20,647 bases of DNA from Clostridiaceae bacterium (GCA_904502175.1 CAJGDU010000007.1:1-20647), one strand, 5' to 3'. Positions 8,081-16,798 are shown, counted from the first letter of the stretch. The notes: generated by a model from the sequence alone, not told the origin. Numbers and translations: made by a program.

Positions 8081-8743
8081 TTAATATTCCCGTTCCGAGT
8101 AATGGTGCGCTTCTTCGAGCATCATGTCCTTGACTTTCATGAGTCGGGTCGTGTTGCTTCGTTCGTTCTCATCGAGCTTCATTCGGATGTACCGGATGGT
8201 ATCCTGGTAGTTCGGGATGAGGACGTGTTCCAGCGCGTTGACGCGGCGTCTGGTCTTCTCGATTTCGGCTGCCATCAACTGACAGGACTTTTCGATTTCG
8301 GCCAGTCGCATCATTTTCGGCATGATCTCGGACAGCGCCTTGACGGCGTCATCGAGATCGCTGGAAGTGAACGCGTAACCGTAAGAATAGATGTCGTTCT
8401 CATCGGCGGTCTTGTACTTGATGTCGAAGACCGGGATGTAAACGCTCATGACGTTCTTTTCGGAAATATCGAGGTTCATTTCCTGCATTGGAAGCATCAG
8501 GGCAACATTGAGGGCTTCGTCGGACATGACGGACCGGGCAATGGCCATATGGGCATTGGCCTCGGCGATGCCGGCCTCCACTTCACGACGGACCTCTTTG
8601 TTCTCACGCACAAGATCGATGAATTCTCTCATGAGCTCATCGCGCTTGTCTTTCAGGAGCTTATGACCGCGGGTGGCGGTGGTCAGCTTACCCTTCAAGT
8701 TGGTGAGTTCCATTCTCGTCGGGTTTACGTTGAGAATTGCCAC
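8081..8743 (-). CDS. ntpD: V-type ATPase subunit D (central rotor shaft)
   Basis: Subunit D forms the long coiled-coil axle that turns inside the A3B3 head. The 220-residue protein begins MAILNVNPTRMELTNLKGKL and runs into TRGHKLLKDKRDELMREF, the hallmark of the family, with a second long helix near the end (RRRVNALEHVLIPNYQDTIRYI). The start is GTG at 8743, preceded by AGGAGG 8 bases upstream; the conserved N-terminus confirms it. It is the last gene of the operon, with a terminator 12 bases after its stop. No NtpH or NtpJ gene follows, unlike in the Enterococcus hirae operon. Confidence 0.96.
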   Translation of the reverse strand: MAILNVNPTRMELTNLKGKLTTATRGHKLLKDKRDELMREFIDLVRENKEVRREVEAGIAEANAHMAIARSVMSDEALNVALMLPMQEMNLDISEKNVMSVYIPVFDIKYKTADENDIYSYGYAFTSSDLDDAVKALSEIMPKMMRLAEIEKSCQLMAAEIEKTRRRVNALEHVLIPNYQDTIRYIRMKLDENERSNTTRLMKVKDMMLEEAHHYSEREY

Positions 8744-8758
8744 AGCTGATCCTCCTGT

Positions 8759-10132
8759 TTATTCGGCGTCATAGTACTCGTCGAGGAGCTTGTCGGAAAT
8801 ACGTTTCAGCTCAGAACGCGGCAGCAGGCGAAGGAGTTCCCAACCGATGTCGAGGGTCTCTTCGATGCCTCTGTCGTTGTTGTAACCCTGAGAAACGTAC
8901 TTCTTCTCAAACTCGTCCGCAAACTTCGCGTAAAGGAGGTCGATGTCAGTCAGAGCGGCCTCACCAAGGATGGTCATAAGTTCCTTGGCGTCCTTACCAC
9001 GGGAGTATGCGGCAAAGAGCTGGTTCATCGTATTCTTGTGGTCTCCACGGGTCTTGCCTTCACCGATACCCTTATCTTTCAGACGGGACAGGGACGGAAG
9101 GACGTCGACCGGGGGCTGCAGGCCCTTACGGTAGAGGTCACGGGAAAGGATGATCTGGCCTTCGGTGATGTAACCGGTAAGGTCAGGGATGGGATGGGTC
9201 TTGTCATCTTCCGGCATGGAAAGGATGGGGATCATGGTGATGGAGCCGGTCTTCCCCAGCTGACGACCTGCGCGCTCATACATGGTGGCAAGGTCGGTGT
9301 AGAGGTAACCCGGGTAACCACGACGGCCCGGAACTTCCTTACGGGCGGCGGAGACCTCACGAAGGGCGTCCGCGTAGTTCGTGATGTCGGTCAGGATGAC
9401 GAGGACGTGCATGTCCTTTTCGAATGCGAGATATTCCGCAGCGGTCAGCGCCATCTTCGGGGTGGCGATACGCTCGACGGCGGGGTCGTTCGCGAGGTTC
9501 GAGAACATGACGGTACGGTCCAGAGCGCCGGACTCACGGAAGGACTCAACAAAGTAGTTGGACTCTTCGAACGTGATACCCATGGCGGCGAACACGACGG
9601 CGAAGTTCTCGTCCTTACCAAGGACCTTGGCCTGACGGGCGATCTGCGCGGCGAGCTGTGCGTGCGGAAGACCGGACGCGGAGAAGATGGGCAGCTTCTG
9701 ACCACGGACCAGAGTGTTCAGTCCGTCGATGGCAGAGATACCGGTCTGGATGAACTCCGCGGGGAACGCACGGGCAGCCGGGTTCATGGGCGCGCCGTTG
9801 ACGTCGAGGCGTTTTTCCGGGATGATCTCGGGACCGCCGTCGATGGGACGACCCAGACCGTCGAAGACACGGCCGAGCATGTCTTCCGACACGCCGAGCT
9901 CCATCTGACGTCCAGAGAAACGGACCTTGGACTCATCGAGGTTGATACCGGTGGAGCTTTCGAAAAGCTGAACGACCGCGTTGGTGCCGTCGACTTCCAG
10001 AACACGGCAGCGGCGGGTCTCGCCGTTGGCGAGCTCGATTTCACCGAGTTCGTTGTAAGTGACGTTGTCGACGTCACGGACGATCATAAGAGGACCGGCC
10101 ACTTCCTGTATAGTTCTATACTCTTTTGGCAT
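8759..10132 (-). CDS. ntpB: V-type ATPase subunit B (non-catalytic head subunit)
   Basis: Subunit B alternates with A in the soluble A3B3 head and contributes the arginine finger. The 457-residue protein starts with EYRTIQEVAGPLMIV and has DMLGRVFDGLGRPIDGGP, a degenerate phosphate loop (SASGLPHA, about 151-158) with no Walker A lysine, and the PSLSRL segment that carries the family's arginine. The lack of a P-loop Lys marks it as B rather than A or an F-type beta subunit. Its ATG overlaps the ntpA stop by one base (TAATG), and a 15-base gap leads to ntpD. Confidence 0.97.
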   Translation of the reverse strand: MPKEYRTIQEVAGPLMIVRDVDNVTYNELGEIELANGETRRCRVLEVDGTNAVVQLFESSTGINLDESKVRFSGRQMELGVSEDMLGRVFDGLGRPIDGGPEIIPEKRLDVNGAPMNPAARAFPAEFIQTGISAIDGLNTLVRGQKLPIFSASGLPHAQLAAQIARQAKVLGKDENFAVVFAAMGITFEESNYFVESFRESGALDRTVMFSNLANDPAVERIATPKMALTAAEYLAFEKDMHVLVILTDITNYADALREVSAARKEVPGRRGYPGYLYTDLATMYERAGRQLGKTGSITMIPILSMPEDDKTHPIPDLTGYITEGQIILSRDLYRKGLQPPVDVLPSLSRLKDKGIGEGKTRGDHKNTMNQLFAAYSRGKDAKELMTILGEAALTDIDLLYAKFADEFEKKYVSQGYNNDRGIEETLDIGWELLRLLPRSELKRISDKLLDEYYDAE

Positions 10133-11907
10133 TAGTAATCCTCCTCCTTCGCAAGCGCACCGCTGATTTCAGCGTCGAGCGTCTGCATGATCTTTTCGTA
10201 GTTCTCATCGATGCCGTCTTCAGGGATGTACTTGAAACGGCCGATGGTCTCACGGACCGGCAGGTCGATGAGGTCTTTGATGTCGGCGCCCTTCTGGAGT
10301 GCGCTGAGGGCCTTGTCGTAGTAAGCAAGGACCATCGTCATCATGTAATGCATCTTCTTGGCGGAAGAATAGGTATCGACATCGTCGAACGCGTCCTGAT
10401 GCAGGAAGTCTTCACGGATGGACCGGGCAGCTTCCATCTTCAGGCGGTCGGGGTCGGACAGGGCGTCCATACCGACCATCTGAACGATCTCGTTCAGGGA
10501 GGCCTCTTCGGTCAGAATGGTCATCATTCTGCCGCGGAGATCCATCCAGTCTTCGGCGACGTTGGTGTTGAACCATCCGCCGAGCTGGTCTGCGTACAGA
10601 GAGTACGAAGTCAGCCAGTTGATGGCCGGGAAGTGACGCTCATATGCCAGAGCGGCATCGAGGCCCCAGTACACCTTGACGATACGAAGGGTGGCCTGAG
10701 AGACAGGCTCGGAGATGTCACCACCGGGAGGCGAAACGGCGCCGATGGCGGAAAGGGCACCTTCTCTTTCGTCAGAGCCGAGGCAGATGACGCGGCCGGC
10801 ACGCTCGTAGAACTGAGCGATACGGGAACCGAGGTAAGCGGGGTAACCTTCCTCACCGGGCATTTCTTCCAGACGGCCGGACATTTCACGAAGGGCCTCC
10901 GCCCAACGGGAAGTGGAGTCGGCCATGAGGGCGACAGAGTAACCCATGTCACGGAAGTATTCCGCGATGGTGATACCGGTGTAAACGGATGCTTCACGGG
11001 CGGCGACGGGCATGTCGGAAGTGTTCGCGATGAGAACGGTACGTTCCATCAGGGACTTGCCGGTATGCGGGTCGATGAGTTCGGGGAACTCGTTCAGAAC
11101 GTCGGTCATCTCGTTGCCGCGCTCACCGCAGCCGATGTAGACGACGATCTCTGCTTCTGCCCATTTGGCCAGCTGATGCTGGGTAACGGTCTTACCGGAA
11201 CCGAAGGGTCCGGGGATGGCCGCGACACCGCCCTTAGCGATCGGGAACATGGCGTCGACGGTCCGCTGACCGGTGATCAGAGGAGTGTCGGGGTTGATCT
11301 TGTTCTTGTAGGGACGGCCGACACGGACCGGCCATTTCTGCATGAGACCGACATTCTCTTCTGCGCCATCGGCGGTGGTCAGAACAGCGATGTTCTCTTC
11401 GACGGTGAAGTCGCCTTCCGCGATGGACTTGACGGTACCGCCCTTGAAGTTCGGGGGGACCATGATCTTATGGTTGACGACCTCGGTCTCCTGGACGGAG
11501 CCGACGATGTCGCCGGGCTGAACTGTATCGCCGACAGCGACACAGGGCACGAAGTGCCATTTCTTTTCACGGTTCAGGGACGGGACTTCGATACCTCTCT
11601 GAAGGTTGTTGCCGATCATGGCACGGATATTCTCAAGAGGTCTCTGGATACCGTCGTAAATCGTGGTGATAAGGCCGGGCCCGAGCTCAACGCTCAAAGG
11701 GGCACCGGTCGACACGACTTCCGTACCTGTGCCGAGGCCCGAGGTTTCCTCGTAGACCTGGACAGATGCACGGTCCTCGTGCATTTCGATGATCTCACCA
11801 ATCAGTCGCTCATCGCCGACACGTACCACGTCGTACATGTTGGCGTCCCGCATGCCGTCAGCAACAACAAGCGGTCCGGCGACCTTGGTAATTCTACCTG
11901 TGGCCAT
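10132..11907 (-). CDS. ntpA: V-type ATPase subunit A (catalytic)
   Basis: This is the catalytic ATP-hydrolysing subunit, 591 residues. Domains in order: beta barrel (1-70), the roughly 90-residue insert typical of A subunits (about 110-200), then the nucleotide domain with P-loop GPFGSGKT (233-240) and the catalytic glutamate in GCGERGNEM (Glu262, Arg263). The frame is open 27 codons further upstream, but the ATG at 11907 (MATGRITKVAGPLVV) matches the family start. Its ribosome binding site, AAAGGCGA, is weaker than that of most genes in the operon. A 52-base gap containing a hairpin separates it from ntpG. Confidence 0.97.
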   Translation of the reverse strand: MATGRITKVAGPLVVADGMRDANMYDVVRVGDERLIGEIIEMHEDRASVQVYEETSGLGTGTEVVSTGAPLSVELGPGLITTIYDGIQRPLENIRAMIGNNLQRGIEVPSLNREKKWHFVPCVAVGDTVQPGDIVGSVQETEVVNHKIMVPPNFKGGTVKSIAEGDFTVEENIAVLTTADGAEENVGLMQKWPVRVGRPYKNKINPDTPLITGQRTVDAMFPIAKGGVAAIPGPFGSGKTVTQHQLAKWAEAEIVVYIGCGERGNEMTDVLNEFPELIDPHTGKSLMERTVLIANTSDMPVAAREASVYTGITIAEYFRDMGYSVALMADSTSRWAEALREMSGRLEEMPGEEGYPAYLGSRIAQFYERAGRVICLGSDEREGALSAIGAVSPPGGDISEPVSQATLRIVKVYWGLDAALAYERHFPAINWLTSYSLYADQLGGWFNTNVAEDWMDLRGRMMTILTEEASLNEIVQMVGMDALSDPDRLKMEAARSIREDFLHQDAFDDVDTYSSAKKMHYMMTMVLAYYDKALSALQKGADIKDLIDLPVRETIGRFKYIPEDGIDENYEKIMQTLDAEISGALAKEEDY

Positions 11908-11951
11908 TTTTGTTTCACTCGCCTTTCCTAGTTTCGGCTGATATTCTAGAT

Positions 11952-11967
11952 ACGCATTCTTATGCGT
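11952..11967 (-). repeat. Hairpin across the ntpG stop codon
   Basis: ACGCAT-AAGA-ATGCGT is a perfect 6-pair stem with a 4-base loop. It includes the ntpG stop and sits about 45 bases before the ntpA start. No T run follows, so it is not a terminator; an RNA stability or processing element is possible. Confidence 0.5.
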
Positions 11968-12277
11968 CGGATAGGATGTCAGAACCAACTGCCTGTTCGA
12001 CAGATTTACTTACATTCCGCATGCCAAGACCCGTGTTCCCCTGAACTCCGGGGATGGGGATGATGGCAGGCTGAGGACGCTCGCGATAGAGATCCAGCTC
12101 CGATTCGATCTGGGAAGCAAGGCTCTCCGTGATGTAGATGACTCCGTAGCCTACTTCTGCCATGTTCCGGATGTCCCGGATGGCTTCGGCCGGGTCGTCG
12201 CACGGATGGATATCGAGTCCGATGGAGGCAAAGCCGTAAATGCTGTCCTTGTCTCCGATTACTGCGACTTTATACAT
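11960..12277 (-). CDS. ntpG: V-type ATPase subunit F-type rotor protein (NtpG)
   Basis: This 105-residue subunit binds subunit D in the central stalk; it is called F in the general V/A-ATPase naming and NtpG in Enterococcus hirae. The N-terminus MYKVAVIGDKDSIYGFASIGLD is the family signature, followed by the GYGVIYITESLA strand-helix and the IPGVQGNTGLGM loop. It follows ntpC with an 8-base overlap, and its weak GAGAGGGTGAG site lies inside ntpC, so coupling is likely. Family length is about 100 residues. Confidence 0.94.
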   Translation of the reverse strand: MYKVAVIGDKDSIYGFASIGLDIHPCDDPAEAIRDIRNMAEVGYGVIYITESLASQIESELDLYRERPQPAIIPIPGVQGNTGLGMRNVSKSVEQAVGSDILSDA

Positions 12278-13259
12278 ATAGCGTTCTCACCCTCTCTCTG
12301 ATCAAGTCTTTGGACAGATTGTTTTTCTTGGCGGAAAGAATGATTCTGGCTGTTTTCACTTCTGCGTCGCTCGCGACATAGTACGCGACGATGGGTTCGA
12401 CACCGAAGGGAGTATATTTCGCTTCGGAGACACATTCCATCAGCAGGTCGTCGCACCATTTTTCGAACTTCGAAGTGCTCTCGCGGAACTGTTCAGCGCC
12501 TTCCTTGTAGTCCGTCATCTCGAGGTAGCTGAGCACAGTGTCTGCGCCGTTGAGCGCAGCCTCGGTCAGACTGGTCTTGTTCAGGGTCTCGCATTCTGCC
12601 AGCGAAGATTCGATGAAGTCCCTGCTCTTGCCGGTATTGGCACAGCGAAGGGCATTTTTGATGTTCGCAGTGGCAACTTTCCGCTCGGCGATGTTCGCGA
12701 GCACAGAGCTTCCGGACTTTTTCCCGAGATACAGGATGCGCTCCAGTGTGGCCCGGTCGATGATGGCATCAGCCAGCTGACCGTTGGCGGTCGTGGTGAG
12801 CACCTCATAGGCCTCCTGCGCGGGCGCCTGCATGAATTCGGGGAGTTCGCCCCACTCTTTGACTTTGACAGCTTCCACGAGCGCGTCGGTGTCATAGACC
12901 GTCGCCTTCGAGTAGACGCCGTCGACAGGCTCCGGAAGAAGAAGGTTCTTCAGCGCGGCTTTCAGATTCTGCATATCGTTCTGGATGAGCAGAAGATCGA
13001 GTTCATGGATGTCTTCCAGGATCTCTTCCAGAAAAGCCCAGTGGCTTGCGAAATGATCTTCCAGATAGACCGCGTAGTCAGTATCCTTGCTGACCTCTCC
13101 CCAGCCGGAATCGGCGAGCTTCTGCATCGCCTCATCGTAAGACTCGGCTTCGATCAGCTGTTCCGTGTCTGCCTCTGTCAGAAGTGACAGCTCATTCGAC
13201 CTGACCCGGGCAACTGCGTAGGCGTAGTCTGTGTCTTGCTTTTTATTAAAGAGACTCAT
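12270..13259 (-). CDS. ntpC: V-type ATPase subunit C (rotor to membrane-ring connector, NtpC)
   Basis: Subunit C (d in eukaryotic naming) is the funnel that couples the D-F shaft to the proteolipid ring. The 329-residue, mostly helical protein opens with a DYAYAVARVRSNELSLLT segment typical of the vATP-synt_AC39 family, and it ends with PIVAYYVASDAEVKTARIILSAK, a conserved closing motif. The length fits (about 330). The ATG at 13259 has a GGAGGAG site 6 bases upstream. It overlaps ntpG by 8 bases and lies 29 bases after ntpE. Confidence 0.94.
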   Translation of the reverse strand: MSLFNKKQDTDYAYAVARVRSNELSLLTEADTEQLIEAESYDEAMQKLADSGWGEVSKDTDYAVYLEDHFASHWAFLEEILEDIHELDLLLIQNDMQNLKAALKNLLLPEPVDGVYSKATVYDTDALVEAVKVKEWGELPEFMQAPAQEAYEVLTTTANGQLADAIIDRATLERILYLGKKSGSSVLANIAERKVATANIKNALRCANTGKSRDFIESSLAECETLNKTSLTEAALNGADTVLSYLEMTDYKEGAEQFRESTSKFEKWCDDLLMECVSEAKYTPFGVEPIVAYYVASDAEVKTARIILSAKKNNLSKDLIRERVRTLYV

Positions 13260-13288
13260 TTACGCTCCTCCTTTGCACTTTGCCGGTT

Positions 13289-13873
13289 TCAGGCAAAAAT
13301 GATCTTATTCAGTGTATCTTTGATGACGTCGATCTTTTCCGAGATCAGCGCATCGAAGCTGCAGTTGATTTCGATATCGCCATAGGCGAGGATGAAACCA
13401 CCGTCAATGTTTTTGGGCTCAGAAGAGACCTTCAGTTTGCCGTTGGTGGCGTCGCTGATCTTCTCCGCAAAACCTGCGGGAAGACGGGAAAGGTCTTTCT
13501 GGCTGAAGTACATAATACCCTCAGCATCCTGCGCGTAAGCTTTCACCAGTTTCATGACGATGTCGAAATAATCGCTATCGCTGGAACCGGTCAGCTTCGT
13601 CTTGGCGTAATCGACCGCCTCGTCGATGATGCCGACTTTGGCGTCGAGCAGCGCGTTTTTCTGTTCCACAGCAGAGCCGGATTCGGCCATTTCCACGATG
13701 GCTTTCGCCTGTTTCGCGGCTTTGGCAAGAACCTTGTCGGCGTCTTTCTTGGAGACAGCGGCAGCGTCTGCTTTCAGAGTGGTCGCCTGTGCGGTGGCCT
13801 CTTTCAGAATGCCTTCGCACTTGACTGCAGAGTCCTGAGTGATACGTTCAATGATTTTATCTAACCCTGCCAT
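13289..13873 (-). CDS. ntpE: V-type ATPase subunit E (peripheral stalk)
   Basis: Subunit E pairs with the G/H-type subunit (NtpF here) to form the outer stalk holding the A3B3 head. The 194-residue protein starts with MAGLDKIIERITQDSAVKCEGIL, then an Ala/Lys-rich coiled-coil helix (about 20-85), then a globular C-terminal domain with a conserved GGFILAYGDIEINCSFDALI stretch. The ATG at 13873 follows AGGAGGG by 6 bases. It lies between ntpK and ntpC as in other ntp operons. The sequence is less conserved than A or B, so context adds weight. Confidence 0.93.
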   Translation of the reverse strand: MAGLDKIIERITQDSAVKCEGILKEATAQATTLKADAAAVSKKDADKVLAKAAKQAKAIVEMAESGSAVEQKNALLDAKVGIIDEAVDYAKTKLTGSSDSDYFDIVMKLVKAYAQDAEGIMYFSQKDLSRLPAGFAEKISDATNGKLKVSSEPKNIDGGFILAYGDIEINCSFDALISEKIDVIKDTLNKIIFA

Positions 13874-13907
13874 TTACGACCCTCCTGTTTCTTTACCTTA
13901 AAATTCA

Positions 13908-14363
13908 TCAGACAGCTCTGCCGATGAGAAGGATGGAGATAAGGAGAGCAAGAACGGCGTAGGTTTCGACCATGGCGGCAAGGATGATCGCCTGACCTAA
14001 ACCTTCGGGTCTCTTGGCAACGAGTCCGCAGCCAGCGGCAGCAGCGCGACCCTGATGGATAGCGGAGACGAGGCCTGCAAACGCGATGGGAAGAGAAGCG
14101 GCAAAGAGGCCGAGGCCCTGAGAAAGGGGCATGCCGGCGGTGATGTTGTTCATGATAAGGAAGGCAGCCAGGAAGCCGTAGAGGCCCTGAGTACCGGGAA
14201 GGATCTCAAGAATGAGGACACGGCCGAATTTGCCCGGGTCTTCCGTGATGACACCAGCAGCGGATTTACCAACAGTACCAACACCCTTGGCAGAACCCAT
14301 GCCTGCGAACATAGCGGCGAACGCTGCGCCTAAAATAGCAAATGCAACACCGAGGTTTTCCAT
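13908..14363 (-). CDS. ntpK: V-type ATPase proteolipid subunit K (rotor ring)
   Basis: A 151-residue membrane protein with four hydrophobic helices (two fused hairpins), the ring subunit that carries the ion. Key segments are GSAKGVGTVG, LPGTQGLYGF, SAIHQGRAAAAG and AAMVETYAVLALLIS. The ion carboxylate is Glu133 in helix 4. Leu55, Thr58, Gln59 and Gln104 sit where the Enterococcus hirae Na+ ligands Leu61, Thr64, Gln65 and Gln110 lie, so Na+ specificity is likely. An additional Glu53 precedes the PGTQ motif. The frame is open far upstream through ntpI sequence, but the ATG at 14363 has AAGGAGG 9 bases before it and gives the standard family length. Confidence 0.96.
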   Translation of the reverse strand: MENLGVAFAILGAAFAAMFAGMGSAKGVGTVGKSAAGVITEDPGKFGRVLILEILPGTQGLYGFLAAFLIMNNITAGMPLSQGLGLFAASLPIAFAGLVSAIHQGRAAAAGCGLVAKRPEGLGQAIILAAMVETYAVLALLISILLIGRAV

Positions 14364-14364
14364 A

Positions 14365-16425
14365 TTAATTTTCCTCCTTGAATACGAAAGATTGAGATTG
14401 AGCAGACAGCGGATCGAATTTATTTCCGCCGCCCTCATAGAACTTACCAAAGAATTCGACGTACTGGAGTCGGTTGGTGTGGACGTAGGCACCAATGAGG
14501 TTGATGCCGAGGTTGATGGTGTGTCCAATGATGAAAATGGGGATGAACACGAACCACTTTCCGCCGCCCGGGGTGGCGCCAAGCTGGTTGACGACCGAGG
14601 CGATAACGCCCGTGCAAAGACCCAGTGCGAGAAGTCTTGCATAAGAGAGAATGTCTCCGAGGTAACCGGAAGCGGCATTGTACAGGCCATAGAGACCGCT
14701 GCCGAAGCCGGCGGCCACCTTTCCGACGGAGTTCTTCTGCTTGATGCGGATGATGACCGGTCCGAGGACCACGCCGATGGCACCGATGACCAACAAGGTG
14801 TTCAGGACCGGCGATGCGGCCTGGATCATGTTGTCGATGGGTCTCGTCCACGCGATCTCTGCCAGAGCGCCGCCGCCGATGAAGCTGTTGACGAGCGGGA
14901 TGACTCCGATGAGGATCAGGATGATCGGGACGACTTCCACGATGCCCTCGAATGCCATGCCCTGTTTGCTCATCTTATAGAGATTGACGCAGTTGGCAAG
15001 GATGAGGTGAAGGATACCGATCAGGAAACAGAACAGCAGGAACCGGGTGGTGTGCTGCAGCGGATCGAACCAGTAGAGGTGATTGACAGAGATGAAGTCT
15101 GTCGGGTCATTGCTCTTGAGGTTGTTCGCAATCCATTTGGGCAGATCGCCAAACCAGCTGTTCTGCATGGCGCCCCAGAATGTGGTGGAAATACCACAGC
15201 CCAGTCCGTAGTTGACAAGGGCTCTCTTGTTGGGCTCCGGTTTATATTTCTTTTTCACGTACAGGCACAGAATGATCATGATGAGACCGTACCCGGCGTC
15301 ACCGAGCATCAGACCAAACAGGAAATAATAGAAGATGGTCATGATGAAGCTCGGGTCGATGTCCTTGCGGGACGGGAACGCGTACATGTTCGTGACGCTT
15401 TCCATCGTTTTACCCATCTTGTTGTTGTAAACAGCAACCGGGACATCTTCGGACGTATTGTCCACATCCTTCAGATCGACCGCGATATCGAAGTTGCTTT
15501 CCAGCTTCTTCTTCAGGTCGTCTGCTTTGATTTCCGGCACATAACCGGAAAGGACGAAGACGGAGTCGTCGACAGAGACTTTGTCCAGGACTTTGTACTT
15601 GTCCGTGCGGAGCGTCAGATAGTCCCGCAGGAACGCGATGTCGTCGCGGGTGTCGCCATAACTCTTGATGGCTTCCTCCGCTTCGGCGATCTCTGCGTTA
15701 CAGTCTTCGATCTTCTTCTCCAGACGCTCGATCCGTACTTTCGGCGGATGCTTGGTGGCGTCGGAGACCGAGACGAAGCCGGCCGTACGCAGTGCCTGTT
15801 CAAAGGTTTTAGCATTATCTTTATGGCAGAGAGCTACAAGACAGGTCTGGTTCTTGTCAGCAGAGACGATCTCGACTTCGCCCTGTGCCTCCGGGTCCGC
15901 TTCCACGACCTTTGTCAGCACGCCTTCCCGGTCAAGCGGTTCGGCGATGGTCCCGACAAAAGCTCTCGTGTCGGCAGTGCCCTTGAAGGAGGACGGGATG
16001 TCGAGGTTCTCCCAGGGTCTGACCTGGTCGATGGCCGTCTCGGCCCGCGCGATCTCGACTTTGCTGTCCTGTATCTTCTTATAAAGCGCATTGATCTCTT
16101 TGCACTTGCCGAGCGTCTGTTCCACGTTTTCCGATTTCTTCAGGAACTCGGCCGTGCTCATTTCAGAACGGGAAGCAAAGGTATCGAGCATGCCTCCGTC
16201 CCCGGGCGCATATTTATCCAGGACCTCCACTGCACTGTCGACGGTCGACTCGTAGCGTTCCAGCTGACTGACGGTGTTTGCGGTGGAAAGATTGGAAAAA
16301 TGTCCGCTGTCTTCCTGCACCTCGTCCAGCTGGACGGTGCCCTGGCGCTGAAGGAACTCGATGATACTCTTCCGGTCCTTCTGCAGTCCGAGGATCTCAA
16401 TACGCTTCATATTGAGAATTGCCAT
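14365..16425 (-). CDS. ntpI: V-type ATPase subunit I (membrane stator, a-subunit)
   Basis: Subunit I forms the ion half-channels next to the K ring and anchors the peripheral stalks. The 686-residue protein has a cytosolic N-terminal half (about 1-340) with helical coiled-coil parts, and a C-terminal half with about seven to eight hydrophobic segments starting at SFIMTIFYYFLFGLMLGDAGYG. The essential arginine of this family is Arg597 in LSYARLLALGL. The ATG at 16425 follows a GGAGGTG site; a second in-frame Met five codons on is a less likely start. It ends 1 base before the ntpK start codon. Confidence 0.96.
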   Translation of the reverse strand: MAILNMKRIEILGLQKDRKSIIEFLQRQGTVQLDEVQEDSGHFSNLSTANTVSQLERYESTVDSAVEVLDKYAPGDGGMLDTFASRSEMSTAEFLKKSENVEQTLGKCKEINALYKKIQDSKVEIARAETAIDQVRPWENLDIPSSFKGTADTRAFVGTIAEPLDREGVLTKVVEADPEAQGEVEIVSADKNQTCLVALCHKDNAKTFEQALRTAGFVSVSDATKHPPKVRIERLEKKIEDCNAEIAEAEEAIKSYGDTRDDIAFLRDYLTLRTDKYKVLDKVSVDDSVFVLSGYVPEIKADDLKKKLESNFDIAVDLKDVDNTSEDVPVAVYNNKMGKTMESVTNMYAFPSRKDIDPSFIMTIFYYFLFGLMLGDAGYGLIMIILCLYVKKKYKPEPNKRALVNYGLGCGISTTFWGAMQNSWFGDLPKWIANNLKSNDPTDFISVNHLYWFDPLQHTTRFLLFCFLIGILHLILANCVNLYKMSKQGMAFEGIVEVVPIILILIGVIPLVNSFIGGGALAEIAWTRPIDNMIQAASPVLNTLLVIGAIGVVLGPVIIRIKQKNSVGKVAAGFGSGLYGLYNAASGYLGDILSYARLLALGLCTGVIASVVNQLGATPGGGKWFVFIPIFIIGHTINLGINLIGAYVHTNRLQYVEFFGKFYEGGGNKFDPLSAQSQSFVFKEEN

Positions 16426-16458
16426 AGAGAAAACACCTCCTTTTCGTCAAAATAAAAT

Positions 16459-16485
16459 ACTGATTCCCGAAAAACGAAAATCAGT
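16459..16485 (-). repeat. Hairpin across the ntpF stop codon
   Basis: On the minus strand ACTGATT and AATCAGT form a 7-pair stem with a 13-base loop spanning the ntpF stop, followed by an AT-rich TATTTTATTTTG stretch. It could be a leaky terminator or an mRNA processing or stability element between the first gene and ntpI. Confidence 0.45.
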
Positions 16486-16798
16486 CCTGAGGAATGATGG
16501 TCTTCAGAACTGCTTCTGCAGAGACATCACGTCTATCGTTGCCAAGCTGTTTCAGGTTTTCGATCTGACCCTGAACTTCCGCTCTGGCTTTGGCATAAAT
16601 GCCTTCGGCCTGCGTCTTCGCTTCTGCAACGATCCGGTCGCCTTCCTCTAAAGCGGCCTTCTTTTCAGCATCTGTGGCAGCTTTTGCTTCCGCCTCTGCT
16701 GTTGTAATGATATCCAAAGCTTTTGCCTTGGCGTCGGCTTCTCTGGCAGCAGCTTTTTCTTCCGCTTCGAGAACCTTGTTGATCATCTCAGAGGCCAT
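16481..16798 (-). CDS. ntpF: V-type ATPase peripheral stalk subunit (G/H family, NtpF)
   Basis: This 105-residue, almost wholly helical protein (EMINKVLEAEEKAAAREADAKAKALDIITTAEAEAKAA...) is an Ala/Glu/Lys-rich coiled coil, the expected form of the stalk subunit that pairs with NtpE. It is the first gene of the operon, exactly where ntpF sits in Enterococcus. Possible starts are GTG 16810, ATG 16807 and ATG 16798. I prefer 16798 because the AAAGGGTGAT ribosome binding site would overlap or touch the earlier two. Low-complexity sequence makes the family call lean on context. Confidence 0.87.
   Translation of the reverse strand: MASEMINKVLEAEEKAAAREADAKAKALDIITTAEAEAKAATDAEKKAALEEGDRIVAEAKTQAEGIYAKARAEVQGQIENLKQLGNDRRDVSAEAVLKTIIPQD

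Noticed and set aside
11908..11988. Longer ntpA starting at 11988
   Set aside because: It would overlap ntpG, and the extra 27 residues are not like any A subunit; MATGRITKVAGP at 11907 is the normal start.
14364..14783. Extended ntpK frame reaching into ntpI
   Set aside because: The upstream part is an out-of-frame reading of ntpI with low-complexity Ser-rich sequence; the proteolipid starts at 14363 behind a strong ribosome binding site.
8731..16425. Identical 13-base start TGGCAATTCTCAA in ntpI and ntpD
   Set aside because: Both genes encode MAILN at the N-terminus after G/ATG. The match ends at once, the two proteins are unrelated beyond it, and it is most likely coincidence.
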